Of a DNA stretch of 64,000 bases, positions 27,131 to 36,859 are shown one piece after another. The stretch lies in contig NZ_CP013940.1 in assembly GCF_001277215.2 (NCBI RefSeq), positions 1,612,001 through 1,676,000 on the forward strand, in the 5' to 3' direction. The notes under the pieces were generated by a model. It was not told the DNA's origin, did no database searches, and saw nothing but the letters and a program-made list of their open reading frames with translations. Position 1 is the stretch's first letter. The number at the start of each line of letters is the position of its first letter. Origin of the DNA: Cronobacter malonaticus LMG 23826. Its GTDB lineage: Bacteria; Pseudomonadota; Gammaproteobacteria; Enterobacterales; Enterobacteriaceae. A program made the position numbers and the translations under genes.

Positions 27131-28729
27131 TCAGACCATCGGCGCTGGCAGACTGCGGCGCCAGAACGGCGTGCCCGGATGGGCGCGCCGTTCTTCCAGC
27201 CACTGCGGGAGCGCACTCAGCGGCATTGGATGCGCGAACAGATAGCCCTGCAACACCGGCACGCCGAGGCGGCATAAATAGGCGGCCTGCTCTTCGGTCT
27301 CCACGCCTTCTGCCACCAGTTCAATCTTCAGCCTTCTCGCCATTGCGATAATAATGTCCGTTACGGTCGAATTCACCGCGTCGGTACCGATAGCGGCGGT
27401 GAAGCGTTTGTCCATTTTCAGCACGTCCGGGCTGAGTGTTTCGAGATAGGAGAGCGAGCTTTGGCCTGTGCCGAAATCGTCGATCGCCAGTTTTACGCCG
27501 AGCTTGCGCAAATCATGCGCCACCCGGTAATCCACTTCCGGCAACGCGTCGCGCTCCGTGAGCTCCAGAAACAGCGTCTGTACCGGGCAGTGCGGATACC
27601 AGTAGCGCTTCAGATCGTCAATAATCACGCCGTCGTGAAAGTGGCTCGCCGCGATATTCACCCCGATATGAAAATCCGCAGAGGCCGGAAAATAGTGGCG
27701 CTGCGCGGCGGTTTTCGTCAGCACATAGCGCGTCAGCGCGTTAATCATCCTGAGCTGTTCGGCAAGCGGAATAAACACGTCCGGTGCAATGGGCCCGAGG
27801 CGCGGATTGTTCCAGCGCAGCAGCAGTTCCACGCCCGTACACTCGCCGGTTTTACCGCTCACCAGCGGCTGGCAGTACACTTCAAACTCATTGTTGGCGA
27901 TGCCGAGATTAATCTCCCAGGAGAAGCTCATCCGTCTGGCCGTCGCAAGCCAGGCGATATAGCCAATCAGCAGGCTTAACAGTACCGCGAGCGGCAACTG
28001 GCCCGGCATATTTTTCAACGCCAGCGCGTCCGGGGAAGGGCCGCGCAGCGTCACTGAAAACGGATAGCGGCTGGAGATTTGCTGGTATGGCGTCAGCCCG
28101 TCGGGAGCAGGCGTCGTTTCCATGAGACCCCGCCCATACTCCAGATGCTCGCCTGCCACATCAAACAGCACATGTTCAATCACCGGCGGATCCGGGCTCA
28201 GCATGAGGCTTGCGATAAATTCGATATTCACCGACTGCAACACGCCTGACTGGCCGTTATCAATAGATGGCGTCCAGAGAAGGAGTATCGGGCTTCCTTT
28301 GATTAAGGAGCTGTCACGCGAGAGCCGCATCAGTGGTTTTGGCGCAGGTAAATGCGGCTGTAACTGATGCACCGGCACGTTGCGTTCGCCAAAAATGCTG
28401 GAGCAATAGAGCGTGCCGTCGCTCACCAGCGCAATGGTCCGTACGGTCTGGAGGCTGGCCGCCATTTCGCGCAACTGGCGATGCACCTGCTGGCACGGCA
28501 TGCCGATGAGCGGCAGCAGCGCGGTGCGCGCGGCGTCCAGCGGCACCAGCAACTCTTCCAGCGTTTCCACCGCACGGGCGGCATAGCGTGTGGTCTCGTA
28601 CCGGTACTGTTTACGGTCGGCAAGATAGCGTATTCCCAGCGTGACGATTAACGCCAGCAGGGCGAGGGCAATACACAAAATCAACCGCCGGCGGCGGTAA
28701 GCCCGGATAATACGCTGCGCTTTTTGCAT
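27131..28729 (-). CDS. pdeD: Cyclic-di-GMP phosphodiesterase PdeD (YoaD), CSS-EAL type
   Basis: 532 residues: N-terminal membrane helix, periplasmic CSS-motif domain (about 45-235), second helix (LAVLLSLLIGYIAWL) and cytoplasmic EAL domain. The signature reads ELL in GVELLLRW rather than EAL, but the catalytic set looks complete: the Glu of ELL, NIAASHF, LELTERD, DDFGTG, the Lys of LKMDK, AEGVETEEQ and QGYLF. CSS-EAL enzymes are redox-regulated by periplasmic disulfides. Convergent with yoaE, 3 bases apart. Confidence 0.92.
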   Translation of the reverse strand: MQKAQRIIRAYRRRRLILCIALALLALIVTLGIRYLADRKQYRYETTRYAARAVETLEELLVPLDAARTALLPLIGMPCQQVHRQLREMAASLQTVRTIALVSDGTLYCSSIFGERNVPVHQLQPHLPAPKPLMRLSRDSSLIKGSPILLLWTPSIDNGQSGVLQSVNIEFIASLMLSPDPPVIEHVLFDVAGEHLEYGRGLMETTPAPDGLTPYQQISSRYPFSVTLRGPSPDALALKNMPGQLPLAVLLSLLIGYIAWLATARRMSFSWEINLGIANNEFEVYCQPLVSGKTGECTGVELLLRWNNPRLGPIAPDVFIPLAEQLRMINALTRYVLTKTAAQRHYFPASADFHIGVNIAASHFHDGVIIDDLKRYWYPHCPVQTLFLELTERDALPEVDYRVAHDLRKLGVKLAIDDFGTGQSSLSYLETLSPDVLKMDKRFTAAIGTDAVNSTVTDIIIAMARRLKIELVAEGVETEEQAAYLCRLGVPVLQGYLFAHPMPLSALPQWLEERRAHPGTPFWRRSLPAPMV

Positions 28730-28826
28730 AGGCTCTATCTCTCAGACTCATCTGAGTTATTAAGGCGGAATGTTAAGAGTGTAGTGGGCGTTGACGCGAC
28801 GGGAGGAATAAAAGGCGGGCTGGGAT

Positions 28827-28852
28827 AAAAAAAGCGCCGCGGGTGCGGCGCT
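28827..28852 (-). terminator. Terminator after sdaA
   Basis: On the minus strand AAGCGCCGC-ACCC-GCGGCGCTT with a T-run, eight bases after the sdaA stop. Confidence 0.9.
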
Positions 28853-28860
28853 TCAGGGCA

Positions 28861-30225
28861 TTAATCGCACTGAACCTTAATGGCCAGGCCGCCACGTGAC
28901 GTTTCACGGTATTTAGCGTTCATATCTTTGCCGGTTTCATACATGGTCTCGATAACCTTATCGAGTGAGACGCGCGGCTCGCTGGTACGGCGCATCGCCA
29001 TACGCGCGGCGTTAATCGCCTTCACGGAGGCAATCGCGTTACGCTCGATACACGGCACCTGTACCTGGCCCGCGACCGGATCGCAGGTAAGGCCGAGGTT
29101 ATGTTCCATACCGATTTCCGCCGCCACGCAAACCTGTTCCGGGCTGGCGCCCAGCAGTTCCGCAAGGCCCGCCGCCGCCATGGAACAGGCAACGCCCACT
29201 TCGCCCTGGCAACCCACTTCGGCACCAGAAATAGAGGCGTTCATTTTATACAGCGCGCCGATTGCGCCCGCCGCCAGGAAGTAGCGGATGTAAATATCGG
29301 GGCTGACCGACTCGATAAAGTGGTCATAGTAGGCCAGCACCGCCGGTACGATGCCGCACGCGCCGTTGGTCGGCGCGGTAACCACGCGCCCACCCGCGGC
29401 GTTCTCTTCGTTCACGGCGAGCGCAAACATATTTACCCAGTCGACCACAATCATCGGATCGTTGGAGAGTTTATCGCTGGAAACCAGCATACGGCGCAGC
29501 GCAGAGGCGCGACGCGGTACGCGCAGCGGGCCGGGAAGCACGCCTTCGGTATTCATGCCGCGATCGATACAGGCGCGCATGGTCTGCCAGACGTCCGCAA
29601 AATAGTCTTCAATCTCTTTTTTGCTGTGCAGCGCCAGTTCGTTTTTCATCACCAGGCCGGAGAGCGACAGGCCGGTTTCTTTGCAATGCGCCAGCAGATC
29701 TTTAGCGGAGTGGAACGGATACGGCACGCTCACTTCATTGCTGGCGGTTTTGCCGAAATGTTCTTCATCGACGATAAAGCCGCCGCCGATGGAGTAATAG
29801 GTTTTGCTGTAGATCTCTTTCTCGCCGCTGTACGCGTGAATGGTCATGCCATTTTCATGCAGCGGCAGGTTGTCGCTCTGAAAACGCATCCCGTTATCTT
29901 GCGGGAAATCCACTTCGTGAGCGCCCTGCGCGAGAAGCAGGCGACCGCGGGTTTCGACGTCACGGATAAACGCAGGTATGGCGTCGATATCCACCGTGGC
30001 GGGTTCATTGCCTGCCAGGCCCATAATAATGGCGATATCGGTATGGTGGCCTTTGCCGGTCAATGAGAGCGAGCCGTAGACGTCCACCGCAACGCGGGTC
30101 ACGTCCTGCAATAATCCTTTTTCGACCAGGTCATCGACGAACTGCTTCCCGGCTTTCATCGGACCTACCGTATGGGAAGAGGAGGGGCCAATGCCCACCT
30201 TAAACATGTCGAATATACTAATCAC
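28861..30225 (-). CDS. sdaA: L-serine dehydratase 1
   Basis: 454 residues from a GTG start (reads [20 protein letters not shown]), the E. coli length; an in-frame ATG 57 bases further upstream is not conserved. A [4Fe-4S] enzyme converting L-serine to pyruvate and ammonia. The SSSHT serine-binding motif and the C-terminal Fe-S cysteines ([28 protein letters not shown]) are present. TCAGGAG precedes the GTG. Confidence 0.95.
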   Translation of the reverse strand: MISIFDMFKVGIGPSSSHTVGPMKAGKQFVDDLVEKGLLQDVTRVAVDVYGSLSLTGKGHHTDIAIIMGLAGNEPATVDIDAIPAFIRDVETRGRLLLAQGAHEVDFPQDNGMRFQSDNLPLHENGMTIHAYSGEKEIYSKTYYSIGGGFIVDEEHFGKTASNEVSVPYPFHSAKDLLAHCKETGLSLSGLVMKNELALHSKKEIEDYFADVWQTMRACIDRGMNTEGVLPGPLRVPRRASALRRMLVSSDKLSNDPMIVVDWVNMFALAVNEENAAGGRVVTAPTNGACGIVPAVLAYYDHFIESVSPDIYIRYFLAAGAIGALYKMNASISGAEVGCQGEVGVACSMAAAGLAELLGASPEQVCVAAEIGMEHNLGLTCDPVAGQVQVPCIERNAIASVKAINAARMAMRRTSEPRVSLDKVIETMYETGKDMNAKYRETSRGGLAIKVQCD

Positions 30226-30396
30226 GTGGTAACTCCTGACAGAGTCATTTGCTCTGCAAATGACGGTGTGAAAACAGCGCATAGTGTAAAAGGTTATTGT
30301 GCTGCGCAGTTAACTATTCACATGAATTAAACTAATGAATAAGGCGAGGCCGCCTAATAAAGTGCTGCGGATCGCACTTTTCACCCACAATAATAG

Positions 30397-30975
30397 TCAG
30401 GGTTTCTCACCGATTTGTAGTGCCAGCTCACGAATAATGCCTGCGGTCATGCCCCAGACAAAATAGTGCTGATACCAGGAGAGCCAGACGCGGTGGTGAT
30501 TGCCGCGCCGGTGGATGTCTAGCGGGTGATAGCGCCCGAGCCGCAGCGCCTCGGCAAGCGGCATCTCAAAAACCGCCGCCACTTCATCTTCACTGGCGTG
30601 ATACGGCAGATCCGGCGGGATAATGCCCACTACGGGCGTCACCTGAAAACCGGTCACGCTGTCGACCGGCGGCAGCACGCCGATAACCTCGACTGCCTCG
30701 GGCGGGATAGCCACTTCTTCCTGCGCTTCACGCAGCGCCGCCGCGATTAGCGAGGCGTCGGTGTCATCCACCGCACCGCCGGGGAAGGCCACCTGGCCTG
30801 CGTGTTTGCGAAGCGTGGCGGCGCGCTTCGTCAACAGCAGGCCTGGCTCCGGGCGGCGCACCACCGGCACCAGCACGGCAGCCTGGCGCTGATTCAGGCT
30901 GGATCTGTTTACCTGCGGGCGCAGGAGCTGGAAACGCGATAAAAACCGGTCGAGCGTCAGCGGGCTATTCTCCAT
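30397..30975 (-). CDS. nudL: Nudix hydrolase NudL (putative CoA pyrophosphatase)
   Basis: 192 residues. The Nudix box is visible as GGAVDD...REAQEEVAI, with the catalytic REAQEE core, and the upstream CoA-type region ([20 protein letters not shown]) is typical. It is directly downstream of pabB, two bases apart. Confidence 0.93.
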   Translation of the reverse strand: MENSPLTLDRFLSRFQLLRPQVNRSSLNQRQAAVLVPVVRRPEPGLLLTKRAATLRKHAGQVAFPGGAVDDTDASLIAAALREAQEEVAIPPEAVEVIGVLPPVDSVTGFQVTPVVGIIPPDLPYHASEDEVAAVFEMPLAEALRLGRYHPLDIHRRGNHHRVWLSWYQHYFVWGMTAGIIRELALQIGEKP

Positions 30976-30977
30976 CG

Positions 30978-32342
30978 TTACCTCTCTAAGGCATGCAGGA
31001 TACGATTAACTTTATCAAAAGTTTCCTGATATTCCGCCGCTTCCTCGCTGTCGGCCACGATGCCGCCGCCCGCAGAGCAGTAAAGTGTGCCGTTTTCCGC
31101 CGTCAGCGTGCGGATGGTAATGCTGGTGTCCATCGCGCCGCAGAAGCTGAGATAACCGATGCTCCCGCACCAGGCGTTGCGCCGCTGCGGCTCCAGCTCT
31201 TCGATAATTTCCATCGCCCGCACTTTGGGCGCGCCGGTGATAGAACCGCCAGGGAAGCTCGCGCGCAGGAGATCGGTGGCGTGAAGCGATGGCGGTAGCG
31301 TCGCGGTAATGGTGCTGACCAGATGATGCACCGCCGGAAACGGCTCAACCACGAACAGCTCCGGCACTTTCACGCTGCCAGGCGTCGCCACGCGGCCAAT
31401 GTCGTTACGCAGCAGATCGACAATCATCAGGTTTTCGGCGCGATCTTTAGGCGATTGTGCGAGCCGTAAAGCCTGGCGCGCATCGTCCTCAGGATCGGAC
31501 AAACGCGGCAGCGTGCCTTTAATGGGGCGCGTTTCAATAGCGCCGTCATGCAGACGGATAAACCGCTCCGGCGACAGGCTTAAAATCGCCTGTTCCGGCA
31601 GGCGCAGAAAGGCGCTAAACGGCGCGCGGTTAGCGGCATTGAGCGTTAAAAATGCCTGCCATTCGCTGCCTTCATACTGCGCGCAAAACCGCTGCGCCAG
31701 ATTGACCTGATAGCAGTCGCCGCTTCGCAGATACGCCTGCACCTGGCGGAATTTCTCGCCATATTCCTCGCGCGTCATGTTTGAGCGCCACGGCGAGGTT
31801 AAGCGAAACGGCTCAGTTTCTGCGGGCTGCTGTGCGTTAAGCCAGGCGAGACGCGCTTTCGCATCGCCGTAGCAGAGCAGCGTCAGGCGCTCGCGATGGT
31901 GATCGGCTATCAGCGCCCAGTCATAGATGCCGACCGCCATATTCGGCGTGTTGAGATCGGCGCTGGCCTGTGATGGCAGCCGCTCGAAGCGTCGCCCGAG
32001 ATCGTAGCCAAACAGCCCGAGCGCGCCGCCCTGAAAGGGAAAATCCTCAGCTGGTACGGGTGAAAACGGAAAGCGCGCCAGCGCCGCGTGCAGCAGACGC
32101 AGCGGATCGTCGTCGCTCTGCTGGCAACCCTCTGCGTCTTGCGTCATAGTGAGCGCCCCCCGCGTGGTCAGCGTGACGCGCGGGTCGGCCACCAGAATGT
32201 CGAAACGGTTGTGGGCGTGCTCGGCAAAACCCGAGTGCAGCAGCATCGCCCACGGCTGATGTTGTAGCGCAGAAAAGGTCTGTTGCAGCGCATCGGCGCG
32301 CCAGGGCAGGGAGATCAGTTCGGGAGTCAGGTTCGTATTCAT
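30978..32342 (-). CDS. pabB: Aminodeoxychorismate synthase component I
   Basis: 454 residues; chorismate-utilising enzyme that, with PabA, makes 4-amino-4-deoxychorismate for folate. Conserved PIKGTLPR (lysine forming the covalent intermediate) and [11 protein letters not shown] are present. The start MNTNLTPEL at 32342 matches the family; the ATG at 32390 adds 16 unconserved residues. Operon with nudL. Confidence 0.94.
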   Translation of the reverse strand: MNTNLTPELISLPWRADALQQTFSALQHQPWAMLLHSGFAEHAHNRFDILVADPRVTLTTRGALTMTQDAEGCQQSDDDPLRLLHAALARFPFSPVPAEDFPFQGGALGLFGYDLGRRFERLPSQASADLNTPNMAVGIYDWALIADHHRERLTLLCYGDAKARLAWLNAQQPAETEPFRLTSPWRSNMTREEYGEKFRQVQAYLRSGDCYQVNLAQRFCAQYEGSEWQAFLTLNAANRAPFSAFLRLPEQAILSLSPERFIRLHDGAIETRPIKGTLPRLSDPEDDARQALRLAQSPKDRAENLMIVDLLRNDIGRVATPGSVKVPELFVVEPFPAVHHLVSTITATLPPSLHATDLLRASFPGGSITGAPKVRAMEIIEELEPQRRNAWCGSIGYLSFCGAMDTSITIRTLTAENGTLYCSAGGGIVADSEEAAEYQETFDKVNRILHALER

Positions 32343-32432
32343 CAGGACGACAATTAACAACGGCGTGGGGCGTCTGGCGCCCGCACGCACGGCGTGAAAT
32401 AATTGAACGCATCAATGTAACAGGAGTCAGCG

Positions 32433-32618
32433 ATGTTTGCAGGTTTACCTTCTCTCACCCATGAACAGCAGCAGCAAGCGGTTGAACGTATTCAGGAGCT
32501 GATGTCGCAGGGCATGAGCAGCGGCGAAGCCATCGCACAGGTGGCGCAGGAGATCCGCGCCACCCATCAGGGCGATCGCATCGTCGCGCGTTTTGAAGAC
32601 GACGACGAAGAGGAATAA
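32433..32618 (+). CDS. yoaH: YoaH, UPF0181 protein
   Basis: 61 residues matching Yoa[21 protein letters not shown], the characteristic [12 protein letters not shown] and an all-acidic C-terminus DDDEEE. CAGGAGT precedes the ATG. Unknown function. Located next to divergent pabB; here it is followed at 142 bases by the lipid-type operon rather than by yoaB. Confidence 0.93.
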   Translation: MFAGLPSLTHEQQQQAVERIQELMSQGMSSGEAIAQVAQEIRATHQGDRIVARFEDDDEEE

Positions 32619-32716
32619 ACGCACCACACCAGGAAAAGGTAGCGACAATTTTTTTGTCCCTGCTGACGTGTTATCGTGCCCGGCACGCATAATAACGTCA
32701 GATATCATCATACTTC

Positions 32717-32756
32717 GCGTCCCTGTCCGGCAGGGACGCTGAGCTTAGGGACAGAG
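32717..32756 (+). promoter_or_regulatory. Inverted and direct repeats in the leader of the five-gene operon
   Basis: Perfect 9-bp inverted repeat GCGTCCCTG / CAGGGACGC (32717-32739, 5-base loop) without a T-run, overlapping a direct repeat AGGGACGCTGAGCTT and AGGGACAGAGCTT, the second copy reaching the ribosome binding site just before the ATG at 32761. It could be an operator or an RNA structure controlling translation. Confidence 0.45.
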
Positions 32757-32760
32757 CTTT

Positions 32761-33768
32761 ATGGCCTTTACACCTCACACCCCGCCCGCTTCACGGCTGA
32801 AAATCATCGCGACCGGCAAGGCGCTGCCGGAACACCTTATTACTTCCGCCGAACTCGACAGCCGCCTTGGCAAGCGAACCGGTTATGTCGAGCGCCGCTC
32901 AGGGATTCTGCACCGCTATCATGCCGCGAACGACGACAGCCAGGCTGCGCTCGCCGCCGCCGCGCTGCATGACGCCTGCCAGCGTCACGCGATTAACCCC
33001 GACTCCATCGAGCTGCTGATCTCCGCCTCGGCCATCGCCGTTCAGGCGCTGCCCTGTTCAGCGGTGCACGTGATGAAAGCCGCAGGCTTACCGGCAGGCA
33101 CGGCGGGGTTTGACATCAACAGCAGCTGCGTGAGTTTCATCAGCGCCATACAGGTGGCGTCGGCGCTGTTAACGAACGGCGCTTATCGCCGTATCGCGAT
33201 TGTGTCGGCGGATATCGCCTCGCGCGGGATCGACTGGCAGCATGAGGAGTCGTCGCTTATTTTCGGTGACGGTGCCGCCTGCGCCATTGTTGAGGCGGGC
33301 GATGGTCGTTCTGGCATTCTGGCCATGAAATCGGAAACCTACCCGCAGGGCAGCGAGCTGTGCGAGATCCGCGCTGGCGGCACGCGTAAAAACCCCCGCG
33401 CCGGGATGGAGGAGAGCGACTTTCTGTTTCATATGCAGGGCAAAGCGCTGTTCCGCCAGGCCTCGCTGCTGATCGATGGCTTCTGGCAGCGGCTGCTTGA
33501 CGCCGCCGGGCTAACGCTTAATGAGATAGCCACCGTGGTGCCGCATCAGGCGAGCCATTTGTCGCTTGAGCATATGCGTAAACGCCTGAAAGTGAAGCCG
33601 CAGGTGCTGGTGGATATTTACCGCCAGCACGGTAATCAGGTGGCGGCCTCGATTCCCACCGCGCTCCACGAAGCGTTTACCACCGGGCGTGTGAAACCGG
33701 GCGAGCCGATAATGCTGGTCGGCACGGCTGCGGGGTTAACGCTCGCCGGTATGGTGCTGCTGCCATGA
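32761..33768 (+). CDS. KAS III-like beta-ketoacyl synthase (FabH/OleA superfamily)
   Basis: 335 residues. Catalytic triad of the KAS III type: C123 (NSSCVSF), H262 (VVPHQASH) and N292 (QHGNQVAAS). These enzymes condense an acyl-CoA or acyl-ACP with a malonyl or second acyl unit. The housekeeping fabH normally lies in the plsX-fabHDG cluster, so this is probably an extra copy serving a dedicated pathway. First gene of a five-gene operon, overlapping the next gene by four bases. GGGACAGAGCTTT is the likely ribosome binding site. Confidence 0.85.
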   Translation: MAFTPHTPPASRLKIIATGKALPEHLITSAELDSRLGKRTGYVERRSGILHRYHAANDDSQAALAAAALHDACQRHAINPDSIELLISASAIAVQALPCSAVHVMKAAGLPAGTAGFDINSSCVSFISAIQVASALLTNGAYRRIAIVSADIASRGIDWQHEESSLIFGDGAACAIVEAGDGRSGILAMKSETYPQGSELCEIRAGGTRKNPRAGMEESDFLFHMQGKALFRQASLLIDGFWQRLLDAAGLTLNEIATVVPHQASHLSLEHMRKRLKVKPQVLVDIYRQHGNQVAASIPTALHEAFTTGRVKPGEPIMLVGTAAGLTLAGMVLLP

Positions 33769-34769
33769 AGTACCTGGTGACGGGTGCCACCAGCGGGCTT
33801 GGTCGCAACGCGGTTGAGGCGCTGCTCGCGCAGGGCTGTGACGTGCGCGCGACGGGGCGTGACGAAAAGGCTGGGGCTGAACTGGCCGCGCTCGGCGCAC
33901 AGTTCGTACCGCTGGAGCTTGCGCAGGCCGATGACGCCCGCTGCGATGCGTTAATGCAGGGCTGTGATGTGGTCTGGCACTGCGCGGCCAAATCGTCGCC
34001 GTGGGGCAGCGCGCAGGCGTTTCACGCGGTGAATGTCGCGGCCACCGAACGGCTGGCCCATGCTGCCGCGCGGGCGGGCGTCACGCGTTTTATTCATATC
34101 TCCACGCCAGCTATCTATTTCGATTTCCGCCATCACCACAATGTGGATGAACACTACCGGGCTGCCCGCTTTGCCTGTCATTACGCCAGCAGTAAATATG
34201 CGGCGGAGCAGGCCATTCAGGCGGCGGCAAGGCAATTTACGCACGTCACGTTTATTATTCTGCGCCCGCGCGGGCTGTTCGGCGCGCACGATCGCGTCAT
34301 CATTCCCCGCCTGCTGCGCCAGCTTGAGGCCGACCGCGGCGTGTTGCGTCTGCCGCGCGGCGGCGAGGCGCTGCTGGATTTAACCTGGGTCGGCAATGTG
34401 GTGCATGCGATGCGTCTCGCCACCGACACGCCGGGTCTCCTCTCCGGTGAAGCGTTCAATATTACCAATCATGAGCCGCAGCGGCTGGTAGAGATGCTCG
34501 GCAGTCTGCTGCGCGATGAGCTTCGGTTACAGTATCGGGTGGCGTCGGTGCCCTGGCCGCTGCTCTCGCTCGTGGCACAGGGCATGGAAATCCACGGACA
34601 TCTCACCGGCACGGAACCGCGCCTGACGCGCTACAGCGCGGGCACCGTCAGTTTTGATATGACGTTAAGCCAGGAGAAAGCCATCACCCGGCTCGGCTAC
34701 CGACCGCCGGTGTCGCTGGCGGACGGCGTGCGGCTTACCGGCGCCTGGCTGCGCGAAAGGAGAGGCTGA
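33765..34769 (+). CDS. NAD(P)-dependent epimerase/dehydratase-type reductase (extended SDR)
   Basis: 334 residues. Rossmann motif TGATSGLG (6-13), catalytic Y140 and K144 in the YASSKY signature, and an upstream Thr/Ser (HISTP) of the triad. It resembles the 3-beta-HSD/OleD branch of extended SDRs that reduce beta-keto acids or steroid-like ketones; this fits reduction of the product of the preceding condensing enzyme. Starts by ATGA overlap with the upstream stop. Confidence 0.82.
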   Translation: MKYLVTGATSGLGRNAVEALLAQGCDVRATGRDEKAGAELAALGAQFVPLELAQADDARCDALMQGCDVVWHCAAKSSPWGSAQAFHAVNVAATERLAHAAARAGVTRFIHISTPAIYFDFRHHHNVDEHYRAARFACHYASSKYAAEQAIQAAARQFTHVTFIILRPRGLFGAHDRVIIPRLLRQLEADRGVLRLPRGGEALLDLTWVGNVVHAMRLATDTPGLLSGEAFNITNHEPQRLVEMLGSLLRDELRLQYRVASVPWPLLSLVAQGMEIHGHLTGTEPRLTRYSAGTVSFDMTLSQEKAITRLGYRPPVSLADGVRLTGAWLRERRG

Positions 34770-35576
34770 ATGGCCACGATTACGACGTTTGAAACGGGTT
34801 ACTGCACCCATCTGGGCTGTATCGCGCTAAAGGGCGCGGCATGGAAAACCTGTAAATTTCCGGCCCGCGCGAGCCTTATCGACGCGGGCGGCAAACGCTG
34901 GCTGTGGGATACCGGCTACGCCTCGTGGTTTGACGACTACACCCGCCGCGGGATCTATCAACTTTATCGCCGCGTGACGCCGGTTTACTTCTCCCCGGAA
35001 CAGTCGCTGGTGCGCCAGCTTGCGGAGAAAGGCTATCGCCCTGATGACATCGACGCCCTGATCCTCTCGCACTTTCACGCCGACCATATCGCCGGGCTGC
35101 GCGATTTCGCGGATAACCGCTTTATCTGCTCCGGCGAAGGCTGGGCGCAGACCCGCACGCTGCGCGGGTTTGCCGCGCTGCGCCAGGCGTTCGTGCCGGG
35201 GCTTATCCCGGAGAATTTTGAAAGCGCGGTCAGCTTTATCGAGGGCTTTGAGCGCGTGTCGTTGACCGCCGCACTCGCGCCGTTTGATACCGGCTTTTTA
35301 TTGCCTGGCAGCAACGGCGAGGTGTTACTGGTGCCGCTGCCGGGCCACGCCGCCGGGCATATCGGCGCGTTTGTGCTGACGGATAACGGCTGGGTGCTGC
35401 TCGCGGCCGACGCCGCCTGGTCGCCGGTCAGCTACCGTGAACAGCGCGGCCCGTCGCGGCTCGCGAATCTGGTGATTGCCGATCCGGCGGCCGCTGCGCG
35501 CACGCTCGACTTACTGCACCAGCTCTGGCGCGACGGCGGCGCGGAGATCCGTCTCGCGCACGAGGGCGACCTGTGA
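34770..35576 (+). CDS. MBL-fold metallo-hydrolase in the lipid-type operon
   Basis: 268 residues with HFHADH (H101, H103, D105, H106), then PLPGHAAGH and LLAADAAW supplying the remaining ligands; of the lactonase/glyoxalase II-like arrangement. A thioesterase or lactonase role in the pathway is possible but not shown. Starts immediately after the reductase stop with GGAGAG upstream. Confidence 0.8.
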   Translation: MATITTFETGYCTHLGCIALKGAAWKTCKFPARASLIDAGGKRWLWDTGYASWFDDYTRRGIYQLYRRVTPVYFSPEQSLVRQLAEKGYRPDDIDALILSHFHADHIAGLRDFADNRFICSGEGWAQTRTLRGFAALRQAFVPGLIPENFESAVSFIEGFERVSLTAALAPFDTGFLLPGSNGEVLLVPLPGHAAGHIGAFVLTDNGWVLLAADAAWSPVSYREQRGPSRLANLVIADPAAAARTLDLLHQLWRDGGAEIRLAHEGDL

Positions 35577-36859
35577 ATAAGCTCGCCATGCTCTGGCACT
35601 ATTTCCGTGTTAAACGTCTGCGTTTTCAAAATCGCGCGGCGCTGGAGCGCTACCAGCAAAAACAGCTTGGGCGGTTTACCGCGCGCGTGCTGTCGAAAAG
35701 CCCGTGGTTCAGGCGCTACCGTACACTGCCGTTTGGCGAATGGCAGATAATGGACAAAGCGCTGATGATGGCGCATTTCGATGAGATGAACACCGGTGGC
35801 CTGAAAGCGGCGGACGTGATGGCGTGCGCGCTTAAAAGTGAAAACGACCGCAATTTTACGCCGACGGTCGGGCGCTACAGCGTGGGGCTGTCGAGCGGCA
35901 CATCCGGGCGGCGCGGCATTTTCGCGGTCAGCCCCCAGGAGCAGGCGCTGTGGGCAGGTGCCATGCTCGCGAAAATGCTGCCTGACGGCCTGTTCGCCGG
36001 CGAGCGGGTGGCGCTCTTTTTGCGCGCTGACAATAACCTCTATCAGAGCGTGAACCACCGCTGGCTGAGCCTCGGTTTTTACGATCTCTTTGCGCCCTTC
36101 GACGCGCTGCTCACACGGCTTGAAGCCGAATCGCCGTCGATTATCGTTGCGCCTGCGCAGGTGTTGCGCGCGCTGGCGCTGGCCGTCCAGGCAGGCGAGC
36201 TTAAGATTGCGCCAAAGAAAGTCATTTCCGTGGCGGAAGTGCTCGACGCGCAGGACCGCGCGCTGCTGGAAAACGTTTTTCCTGACGTCGGCGAAGTGTA
36301 TCAGGCGACCGAAGGCTTTCTCGCCGCCACCTGCGCGCACGGGGTATTGCACCTCAACGAGGCGTTTATCTTTGTTGAAAAAGAATGGCTGGATACGCGC
36401 CGTTTTGTCCCAATCATTACCGATTTTACCCGCACCACGCAGCCCATCGTGCGTTACCGGCTGGACGATGTGCTGACGGTACGCGAGACGCCGTGCGCCT
36501 GCGGGGATCCTTCGCTGGCGCTGGCGCATATTGAAGGGCGCCAGGACGATCAACTCCTGCTGCCGGATGGCCAGGGCGGCGAGCGCGCGATTTTCGGCGA
36601 TCTCTGCAACCGGGCGCTGGCGCGCGTTCTGCCCTTCACGGCGGATTACCGGCTGATCCAGCACGGCGCGAAGCGCCTGACGCTCATCGTCGAGGCCGAC
36701 GACGCACAGCGCGCGCAGGCGCAGGCTGCGCTGATAGCGCTTTTTGAACAACAGGGCGTGGCGTGCAGTGTCCTTCGCTGGACGCTTTTATCGCAGATCC
36801 CGCAAGCGCCCGCCGGGGCCAAGCGGCGGCGTATCGTGCGTGTAAGGGACTGCGCATGA
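35573..36859 (+). CDS. AMP-forming ligase-like protein (F390 synthetase/PaaK-related)
   Basis: 428 residues from a GTG start overlapping the upstream stop (GTGA). Adenylation P-loop LSSGTSGRRGIF (106-117), YQATEG and the D-containing TDFTRTTQPIVRYRLDD are visible, as in coenzyme F390 synthetase and phenylacetate-CoA ligase relatives; a Cys pair (CACGDP) follows. It probably activates a carboxylic acid as acyl-AMP. The acceptor (CoA, ACP, amine or intramolecular hydroxyl) is unknown. Confidence 0.78.
   Translation: MNKLAMLWHYFRVKRLRFQNRAALERYQQKQLGRFTARVLSKSPWFRRYRTLPFGEWQIMDKALMMAHFDEMNTGGLKAADVMACALKSENDRNFTPTVGRYSVGLSSGTSGRRGIFAVSPQEQALWAGAMLAKMLPDGLFAGERVALFLRADNNLYQSVNHRWLSLGFYDLFAPFDALLTRLEAESPSIIVAPAQVLRALALAVQAGELKIAPKKVISVAEVLDAQDRALLENVFPDVGEVYQATEGFLAATCAHGVLHLNEAFIFVEKEWLDTRRFVPIITDFTRTTQPIVRYRLDDVLTVRETPCACGDPSLALAHIEGRQDDQLLLPDGQGGERAIFGDLCNRALARVLPFTADYRLIQHGAKRLTLIVEADDAQRAQAQAALIALFEQQGVACSVLRWTLLSQIPQAPAGAKRRRIVRVRDCA

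Noticed and set aside
35432..36751. 439-codon open frame antisense to the AMP-ligase gene
   Set aside because: Arg-rich shadow of a tight operon; no ribosome binding site or family.
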